Shown in pieces: positions 22,592 through 28,051 of a stretch of DNA of 28,051 bases. The stretch's first letter is position 1. Each line of letters starts with the position of its first letter. Source of the DNA: CAYWVR01 sp964461715 (GTDB lineage Bacteria > Planctomycetota > Phycisphaerae > FEN-1346); the NCBI GenBank assembly GCA_964461715.1, contig CAYWVR010000040.1, positions 1 through 28,051 on the forward strand, written 5' to 3'. The position numbers and the translations under genes were made by a program. Below the pieces are notes generated by a model. That model worked only from the letters and a program-made list of their open reading frames with translations. It was not told where the DNA came from and did not search any database.

Positions 22592-23497
22592 TCAGCGCGT
22601 CTGCACCCGGGCCGCGCGGACGGTGTTCCGCATCAACATGGCCACGGTGACCGGTCCCACGCCGCCCGGGACGGGCGTGACGGCCCCGGCCACCTCGCAG
22701 GCCGCCTCGAAATCAACGTCGCCGATGGTGCGATATTTCGGGCGGTCCCGGTCGTCCAGGACGGGCCGGCCCTTTTCGTCCTCGACGGGGACGCGGTTGA
22801 TGCCCACGTCGATGACGGTCGCGCCGGGCCGGATCATTTCGCCGGTCACGAGCCCCGCCTTGCCGACCGCGACGACGAGCACCTCCGCCCGCCGCGTGTG
22901 GGCCGCCAGGTCGCGCGTCCCCACGTGGCAGATCGTGCAGGTGCCGAGATCATTCGTCAGGAGACAGGCCAGCGGCTTCCCGACCTGGGGCGAGTGGCCG
23001 ACGACGACGCACTCCGCCCCCTCGATCCGGGTCCCCGCGAAACTGATGAGGGCGTGGGCGGCGGCGGCCGTCGCCGGGACGAGGTCCGCCTCCTCATAGA
23101 AGAACAGACGGCCAAGGTTGGCGGCGGTGATGCCCTCGACATCCTTCGCTGGCGGAATCCGCTCGGCCATGGCCCGGGCGGGCAGATGCTCCGGCAGCGG
23201 CATCTGCAGCAGAATCCCGTGCACCGACGGGTCGGCCGCCAGGGCGTCCAGACGCTCGCCCAGGGCCTCGGCCTTCACGTCCGGGGCGATCTCGACGCAG
23301 CGACCGGTGACACCGACCGTCTCGCAGGCGGAGGCGAGGGTGCGGCAGTAGAGCCGCCCGGGGGGGTCGGCCCCGACGAGGAGGCTGACGACCTTCGGCG
23401 GCACCCCGGCCGTCTTCGTCACGGCCTCGACCTCGGGGGCCAGATCGGCCTTGATTCGGGCCGCGAGGGTCGTGCCGTCGATGACCTGGGCAGGCAT
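22592..23497 (-). CDS. folD: FolD-like methylene-THF dehydrogenase/cyclohydrolase with altered active site
   Basis: FolD normally oxidises methylene-THF to methenyl-THF and hydrolyses it to formyl-THF. The 301-residue protein aligns without gaps to E. coli FolD over the first 150 residues. It keeps Tyr50, Gln98 and the C-terminal TPVPGGVGPVTVAML, and the NADP loop GHSPQVGKPL. The catalytic Lys54 is Leu, Asp121 is Glu (KDVEG for KDVDG) and the CTPxG motif at 141-145 reads PATAA. Loss of the lysine should abolish cyclohydrolase activity, so it may be dehydrogenase-only, as in yeast Mtd1, or have a new role. GGGAG stands before ATG 23497. It lies in the fhs-to-metK block. Confidence 0.85.
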   Translation of the reverse strand: MPAQVIDGTTLAARIKADLAPEVEAVTKTAGVPPKVVSLLVGADPPGRLYCRTLASACETVGVTGRCVEIAPDVKAEALGERLDALAADPSVHGILLQMPLPEHLPARAMAERIPPAKDVEGITAANLGRLFFYEEADLVPATAAAAHALISFAGTRIEGAECVVVGHSPQVGKPLACLLTNDLGTCTICHVGTRDLAAHTRRAEVLVVAVGKAGLVTGEMIRPGATVIDVGINRVPVEDEKGRPVLDDRDRPKYRTIGDVDFEAACEVAGAVTPVPGGVGPVTVAMLMRNTVRAARVQTR

Positions 23498-23592
23498 GCC
23501 GGGCTCCCGTCTCCAATCGATGCGAGGATACCGGGTATCAGGTCGGGGTTCAAGTAGGGGGTGAACGAGAAGCGCTCGTCGTCGGCTCGCGG

Positions 23593-24090
23593 CTATCGAG
23601 AGCCGCGCAAGTCGTCGAGAATCTCCTCGACGACGCGCTCAAGCGCCGCCTCGACGGGCTCGGAGAGCCCCACGCCAAGACGGACCTCGGCCGGCTCGAT
23701 GCCGAAGACGCGCAGCGGCGGGATCCGCGTCCCGGCCAGACGGGCGAGCTTCACGGCCCGCGTCACGGTGAAATCGTGGGCCGAGGCCGACCCGCGAAGA
23801 TCGGCGGCCCGGGCCTCCAGCTCCTCGAGCCTCAGGCGGTGGATCGTGCCGGGCGGACGGCCGGCGCGGACGGCGTCGACGAGGATCACGCGGTCGAAGG
23901 CGGCCAACTCGTCCATGACGCCCAGCAGGTCGTCCGCAGCGTCGATGAGCTCGACGCCTTCGGGAAGGTCGGCCTCGCGGAGGCGGGCGACGGCGGTCGG
24001 CCCCACCCCCTCGTCGCGAGCCAGGGAATTGCCAACGCCGACGATCGCGACGCACTCGTCCTGCCCCTGCGTGTCGCGGGGGCCGGTCAA
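23593..24090 (-). CDS. HyaD/HybD-type hydrogenase maturation protease
   Basis: Family A31 endopeptidases clip the C-terminus of the large subunit of [NiFe] hydrogenases after nickel insertion. The 165-residue protein has the family opening VAIVGVGNSLARDEGVG with Glu27, then VDAVRAG (Asp72) and HDFTV (His105), the three nickel-sensing positions of HybD. The start is TTG 24090, overlapping the lipoyl gene's stop (TTGA); no other start codon fits before the conserved core. No hydrogenase is present in the window, so its substrate is elsewhere in the genome or is a different protein. Position inside a folate operon is unusual. Confidence 0.85.
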   Translation of the reverse strand: MTGPRDTQGQDECVAIVGVGNSLARDEGVGPTAVARLREADLPEGVELIDAADDLLGVMDELAAFDRVILVDAVRAGRPPGTIHRLRLEELEARAADLRGSASAHDFTVTRAVKLARLAGTRIPPLRVFGIEPAEVRLGVGLSEPVEAALERVVEEILDDLRGSR

Positions 24091-24335
24091 TCGGGGGTCT
24101 CGATGACGGCCAGAAGGCCGCCCACCTCGACGTTCTCGTCCTCGTCGGCCTCGATCGACGTGAGCGTACCGCTGACGGGCGTCGGCACATCGAAGGTGGC
24201 CTTGTCGGTGACCATCTGAACGAGGGGCTGGTCCTTCTCGACGGTCTCGCCCTCGTCGTAGTAGAAGAAGGAGACGCGGGCCAGATCGCCGGCATCGTCG
24301 CCGAGATCGGGAAGCGTGGCTTTGTGCTCAGCCAT
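24087..24335 (-). CDS. Free-standing lipoyl-domain protein
   Basis: The whole 82-residue product is one lipoyl/biotinyl domain. The lysine to be modified is Lys45 in MVTDKATFDVPTPVSG, close to the VETDKA..VPSP motif of 2-oxoacid dehydrogenase E2 domains, which points to lipoate rather than biotin (biotin domains have EAMK). Unlike E2 it has no linker, E1/E3-binding or acyltransferase domain. GGAGG precedes ATG 24335 by seven bases. It lies 15 bases after fhs and overlaps the protease gene by four bases. A carrier that shuttles acyl, aminomethyl or electrons between other proteins, like glycine-cleavage H protein or LbpA, is possible. Confidence 0.85.
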   Translation of the reverse strand: MAEHKATLPDLGDDAGDLARVSFFYYDEGETVEKDQPLVQMVTDKATFDVPTPVSGTLTSIEADEDENVEVGGLLAVIETPD

Positions 24336-24350
24336 CTTGAGGTCCTCCGG

Positions 24351-26039
24351 CTAGAACAGGCCGACGACGCGTCCGTCGGCGTCCAGGTCGATGCGTTTGC
24401 CGGCCGGGTCGGTCGGGAGGCCCGGGATCGTCCGCATCTGGCCGCAGAGCGGGTACAGAAAACCCGCCCCGACCGAGGCGCGAACGTCGCGGACCGGCAG
24501 CGTGAAGCCGTCCGGCCGCCCCTTCACCTTCGGGTCGTGCGAGAGGCTGAGGTGGGTCTTGGCCATGCAGATCGGGAGCTTCTCGCATCCCAACCGATTG
24601 TAGTGGTCGATGGCCTGCTCGGCGGCCTTTTCATAGATCACCGGGCCGGCCCCGTACATGCTCCGGGCGATCGTCTCGATCTTCTTCTTGATGGGCCAGC
24701 CGGCGTCGTAGAGGAATCGGAATTCGCCGGGCCGGTCGCAGGCCTCGACGACGGCCTCCGCCAGGGCCCGTCCGCCCTCGCCGCCCCCCGCGTAGACGTC
24801 GGAAAGGACCGCGGCCTCGGCCCCCGCGGCGGCGACCCGGTCGGCGATGACGGCGAACTCGGCGTCGGTGTCGCTCTCGAAATGATTGACGGCCACGACA
24901 CACGGGAGGCCGTGGGCCCGGACGTTCTCGATCTGCTTCTCGAGGTTCGCACACCCCGCGGCCACGTCCTCGGTGTTCTCCGAGAGCAGCTCCGGGTCGA
25001 GCGGGCGCCCGCTCCGCACGTCGAACCGCCCGCTGTGGACCTTGAGGGCCCGGACCGTCGTGACGAGGACGGCACAGTCGGGCACCATGCCGCTCGCTCG
25101 GCACTTGATGTTGCAGAACTTCTCGAAGCCGATGTCGGCCCCGAAGCCGCACTCGGTGACCGTGTACTCGGCCAGCTGGGCCCCGATGAGGTCGGCGAGG
25201 ATCGAGGAGTTGCCGTGGGCGATGTTGGCGAAGGGGCCGGTGTGGACGAAGCAGGGCGTCCCCTCGAGGGTCTGGACGAGGTTCGGCTTGATGGCCTCCT
25301 TCAGGAGCACGGCCATCGCCCCGGCCACCTCCAGGTCGTCGCCGGTCACGGGGTTGCCGTCGCGGCGGTAGGTGACGACCATCCGGCCGAGCCGGGCCCG
25401 GAGGTCCGCCAGGTCCCGCGCCAGACCCAGGATGGCCATACACTCGCTGGCGGCGGTGATGTCGAAGCCGCTGCGGCGGACGACGCCGGAGCCGAGACCC
25501 GTGATGACCTCCTCGAGGCCCCAGCGGTCATTGAGGTCGATGACGCGGCGAAGGGACTGGGCGTACGGGTCGATGTCAAGCGGGTTGCCGTGGTAGAGCT
25601 GGTTGTCGACGAAGGCACAGGCAAGGTTGTTGGCGAGGCCGACGGCGTGGAAATCGCCCGTGAGGTGGAGGTTGAGGTCCTCCATCGGGAGGACCTGGCT
25701 GTGCCCGCCCCCCGCCGCCCCGCCCTTGATGCCGAAGACGGGCCCGAGGCTGGGTTGGCGGATGCAGGTGCAGACGCTCTTGCCGACCTTCGCGAGGGCC
25801 TGCGAGAGGCCGATCGTCGTAACGGTCTTGCCCTCGCCAAGCGGCGTGGGCGTCACGCCCGTCACCACCACGTACTTGCCGCGCGGCCGGTCACCGACGC
25901 GCTCCAGAATCCGCGGGTGGACCTTGCCGAGGTAGGGCCCGTAGGGCTCGAACTCGTCCTCCTCGACGCCGAAATCGCGGGCCACGTCCAGAATCGGCCG
26001 CATCTCGGCCTTCTGGGCGATCTGGAGGTCATTGAGCAT
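24351..26039 (-). CDS. fhs: Formate-tetrahydrofolate ligase
   Basis: Fhs joins formate to THF with ATP, giving 10-formyl-THF; it feeds purine and methionine synthesis and is the second step of the methyl branch of acetogenesis. The 562-residue protein has the P-loop TPTPLGEGKTVTT at about 63-75, FGIKGGAAGGGHSQV, LTGDFHAVGLANN, HTGPFANIAHGNSS, GFGADIGFEKFCNIKC and KTHLSLSHDP. Start 26039 (MLNDLQIAQ) is the usual family N-terminus; the ORF stays open to 26117 but that would overlap the promoter. It is the first gene of the minus-strand one-carbon block, with the lipoyl gene 15 bases on. Confidence 0.96.
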   Translation of the reverse strand: MLNDLQIAQKAEMRPILDVARDFGVEEDEFEPYGPYLGKVHPRILERVGDRPRGKYVVVTGVTPTPLGEGKTVTTIGLSQALAKVGKSVCTCIRQPSLGPVFGIKGGAAGGGHSQVLPMEDLNLHLTGDFHAVGLANNLACAFVDNQLYHGNPLDIDPYAQSLRRVIDLNDRWGLEEVITGLGSGVVRRSGFDITAASECMAILGLARDLADLRARLGRMVVTYRRDGNPVTGDDLEVAGAMAVLLKEAIKPNLVQTLEGTPCFVHTGPFANIAHGNSSILADLIGAQLAEYTVTECGFGADIGFEKFCNIKCRASGMVPDCAVLVTTVRALKVHSGRFDVRSGRPLDPELLSENTEDVAAGCANLEKQIENVRAHGLPCVVAVNHFESDTDAEFAVIADRVAAAGAEAAVLSDVYAGGGEGGRALAEAVVEACDRPGEFRFLYDAGWPIKKKIETIARSMYGAGPVIYEKAAEQAIDHYNRLGCEKLPICMAKTHLSLSHDPKVKGRPDGFTLPVRDVRASVGAGFLYPLCGQMRTIPGLPTDPAGKRIDLDADGRVVGLF

Positions 26040-26073
26040 AGGGAGCGTCTCCGTGCGGGTGTTAGGAGGGATC

Positions 26074-26102
26074 AGTTTAGCGCGCCCCCCGGCAGGCGTC
26101 AA
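26074..26102 (-). promoter_or_regulatory. Promoter of the fhs block
   Basis: TTGACG (26097-26102) and TAAACT (26074-26079) on the minus strand with a 17-base spacer, one of the best consensus matches in the window. The leader before the fhs ATG would be about 30 bases. Confidence 0.65.
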
Positions 26103-26115
26103 GGGCCGCCTTGAC
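26098..26115. promoter_or_regulatory. Inverted repeat joining the two divergent promoters
   Basis: GTCAAGG-GCCG-CCTTGAC. Each arm contains most of one promoter's -35 box, so one regulator sitting here could govern both the fhs block and the methionine gene. The symmetry may also follow simply from two back-to-back -35 boxes. Confidence 0.45.
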
Positions 26116-26138
26116 ACGGCCCCCCCGCCCTTTCTAAG
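26111..26138 (+). promoter_or_regulatory. Promoter of the homocysteine methyltransferase gene
   Basis: Perfect TTGACA at 26111-26116 and TCTAAG at 26133-26138 with a 16-base spacer. The leader would be only about 15 bases, most of it the GGGAGGAGGG ribosome binding site. Confidence 0.5.
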
Positions 26139-26158
26139 GTGACCCGGGAGGAGGGACT

Positions 26159-27994
26159 ATGCCGCCGGCTCAAACCATCGCCGAGGCCCTCAAGGAGGGC
26201 ATCCTCGTCTTCGACGGGGCCATGGGCACGGAGATCTATCGCCGCCACGTCTTCGTCAACACATCCTTCGACGAGCTGAACCTGACGCGGCCGGACCTGG
26301 TGCGCGAGATCCACGACGCCTACGTCGAGGCCGGGGCGGACGTCCTCATCACCAACACCTTCGGGGCCCACCGCCTGGCCCTCTCCTCGTTCGGCATCGG
26401 CGAGAAGGTCCGCGAGATCAACGCGTCGGCGGCGCGCCTCGCGCGGGAGGCGGCCGAGGCCAGCGGCCACACGATCCATGTCGCCGGCGACGTCGGCCCC
26501 ATCGTCCCCGATCGACCCGACCGCGACGACCTCGTCGAGGCGGTCCGCGAGCAGGTGGCGGCCCTCCTCGAAGGAGGCGTCGACTTCATCTTCTTCGAGA
26601 CCCAGCGCGACCGCCCCATGGTCGAGCGGGCCGCCGAGGCCATGCGGGCGTGGCCCGACGTCCCCTACGCCGTCAGCGTCACCGTCTACGACAATGGCGA
26701 GTCGGCCGCGGGCGAGCCGCTCGAGCGGCTCCTCGCGCCCTTCGCCGACGGGGCCCCGCAGCCGGTGGCGTGGGGCCTGAACTGCGGCGTGGGGCCGGAT
26801 CGGCTGCTGGCAGCGGTCGAGCGGGCGGTGCGCCTGACGGCGCAGCCCCTCGTGGTCGAGCCCAACGCGGGCCATCCCCGCGAGGTCGGCGGACGCATGA
26901 TCTACATGTGCTCCCCGGAGTACATCGCCGAGTACGCCAAGCGGTACGTCGCCCTGGGCGTCGTCGGCGTGGGGGGGTGCTGCGGCACGACGCCGGAGCA
27001 CATCCGCGTCATCGCCCGGACCCTGAAACCCCTATCGCGGACGCGGGTCAAGGTGGCCGCCCCCCTCGGCGAGGCCTGCGTCCTCAAGGAGGAGACGCCG
27101 TTCGCGGAACGCTCGCGCCTGGCCTGGCACCTCGCACACCGGCGATGGGTGCAGACGGTCGAGCTCGTCCCGCCGCGGGGGTACGACCTCTCGGACATCG
27201 TCGCCAAGGCCCGTGTGCTCCATCGCCACGGCGTGGACGCGGTGAACCTGCCGGACGGGCCGCGCGCCAGCTCCCGCATCTCACCCCTCGTGACGGCCCA
27301 GCGGATCCAGGACGAGGCGAAGATCGAGACGATCCTCCACTTCTGCTCCCGCGACCGCAACCTCATCGGCATGCAGGCCGACCTGCTCGCCTGTGCCGCC
27401 TGCGACGTCCGAAACATCCTCTTCATCACCGGCGACCCGCCTAAGCTCGGCAAGTATCCGTACGCGAGCGGCGTGTTCGACGTCGACTCGATCGGCATGG
27501 TCGGATACCAGACGCGGCTGAATCGAGGCGTGGACATCGGGGGCCAGGAGATCGACCCGCCCACCCGGACCGTCATCGGCGTGGGGGCCGACCCCACGGC
27601 CCTCGACCCGCAGCGCGAGCGGGCCCGGCTGATCGAGAAGATCGAGGCCGGGGCCGAGTTCGCCATCACCCAGCCGGTCTTCGACCCGGCGGCGCTGCTG
27701 GCATTCCTCGACCGTCTCGGCGACACGTGCACCATCCCCGTGCTGGCGGGCGTCTGGCCGCTGGCCAGCTACCGCAACGCCCTCTTCATGAAGAACGAGG
27801 TGCCCGGCGTCACGGTGCCCGACGCCATCATGGAGCGGATGGAGGCGGTCGAGTCGCGCGAGGACCAGCAGAAGGTGGGCATCGAGATCGCCCGCGAGTC
27901 CGTCGAGCGGGTCCGCGACCGGGTGGCGGGGATTCAGGTCAGTGCGCCCTTCGGCAACGTGCAAACAGCCCTGGCGGTGATTATGGAAGTCTAG
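26159..27994 (+). CDS. Bifunctional homocysteine S-methyltransferase / methylene-THF reductase
   Basis: The 611-residue fusion resembles Bacillus YitJ. Residues 1 to about 290 are the zinc homocysteine-binding methyltransferase domain (DGAMGTEIYRR, NTFGAHRL, zinc ligands Cys209 in GLNCG and Cys274-Cys275 in GGCCGT). Residues from about 322 form a MetF-type FAD barrel (VQTVELVPPRGYD, HFCSRDRNLIGMQADLL, ITGDPPKLG, FAITQPVFDP). The first domain can move methyl groups to homocysteine; the second reduces methylene-THF to methyl-THF. There is no cobalamin or activation domain, so a separate corrinoid protein or another methyl donor may be needed. ATG 26159 follows GGGAGGAGGG. It is divergent from fhs. 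The 57 bases after the stop show nothing recognisable. Confidence 0.93.
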   Translation: MPPAQTIAEALKEGILVFDGAMGTEIYRRHVFVNTSFDELNLTRPDLVREIHDAYVEAGADVLITNTFGAHRLALSSFGIGEKVREINASAARLAREAAEASGHTIHVAGDVGPIVPDRPDRDDLVEAVREQVAALLEGGVDFIFFETQRDRPMVERAAEAMRAWPDVPYAVSVTVYDNGESAAGEPLERLLAPFADGAPQPVAWGLNCGVGPDRLLAAVERAVRLTAQPLVVEPNAGHPREVGGRMIYMCSPEYIAEYAKRYVALGVVGVGGCCGTTPEHIRVIARTLKPLSRTRVKVAAPLGEACVLKEETPFAERSRLAWHLAHRRWVQTVELVPPRGYDLSDIVAKARVLHRHGVDAVNLPDGPRASSRISPLVTAQRIQDEAKIETILHFCSRDRNLIGMQADLLACAACDVRNILFITGDPPKLGKYPYASGVFDVDSIGMVGYQTRLNRGVDIGGQEIDPPTRTVIGVGADPTALDPQRERARLIEKIEAGAEFAITQPVFDPAALLAFLDRLGDTCTIPVLAGVWPLASYRNALFMKNEVPGVTVPDAIMERMEAVESREDQQKVGIEIARESVERVRDRVAGIQVSAPFGNVQTALAVIMEV

Positions 27995-28051
27995 CCCGGA
28001 TATTTCACGCCGTTCCTGGAGACAAGAGTAGCGCGATGGCCTAACGCGTTG

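Noticed and set aside
24324..26114. 596-codon plus-strand open frame opposite fhs
   Set aside because: Shadow of a high-GC gene: the translation is low-complexity (many DVDG/VRDDL-like runs), and fhs on the other strand has full family homology.

Overview
This is a GC-rich (estimated by eye, roughly 70%) bacterial chromosome segment. It is packed with housekeeping and central-metabolism genes and shows no phage, transposase or CRISPR content. Three things suggest a member of the Planctomycetota or a relative: a PEP-CTERM leucine-rich-repeat surface protein, a tandem pair of secreted helical/HEAT-type proteins of a kind I associate with planctomycetal genomes, and a Tat-like lipoprotein signal on a deacetylase. 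The assignment is inference; no rRNA is present to confirm it.

Layout. 1-358: tail of an upstream gene, a terminator and a dispersed repeat. 359-2767: GH130 glycosidase/phosphorylase (+), a small lipoprotein (-) and an S4-less TlyA-type methyltransferase (+). 2809-6586: a minus-strand run manA - rluB - thiC - TlpA-like thioredoxin in which the last three genes overlap by 4 bases each. 6820-9079: two tandem paralogous secreted proteins. 9438-11795: malate dehydrogenase and a convergent GH4 glycosidase sharing a stem-loop. 11958-13397: PEP-CTERM leucine-rich-repeat protein, followed by about 740 bp of mostly non-coding DNA with a second copy of the dispersed repeat. 14137-18159: aldo/keto reductase, then pepP-accB-accC (minus strand). 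18160-18928: a long region without an assigned gene, holding an unusual array of GTTAG half-sites over a promoter, a 44-codon ORF and two strong hairpins, followed by lexA. 19538-20180: a possible gene remnant and the metK terminator. 20181-26039: a minus-strand one-carbon block fhs - lipoyl carrier - hydrogenase-type maturation protease - folD - deacetylase - metK. 26159-27994: divergent bifunctional homocysteine methyltransferase/methylene-THF reductase.

How the genes fit together. Fhs, FolD, the MetH1/MetF fusion and MetK together make the chain formate -> formyl-THF -> methenyl/methylene-THF -> methyl-THF -> methionine -> SAM. The FolD here lacks the catalytic lysine and other folate-pocket residues, and a free-standing lipoyl domain plus a HyaD/HybD-type protease sit inside the block, so this may not be an ordinary folate cassette. 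ManA, GH130 and GH4 could cooperate on manno- or galactomanno-oligosaccharides, though they are not in one operon. AccB/AccC start fatty-acid synthesis.

The most novel-looking items are the GTTAG operator array with its leader region upstream of lexA, the fhs-lipoyl-protease-folD block with the altered FolD, and the dispersed repeat found at 141 and 13842.
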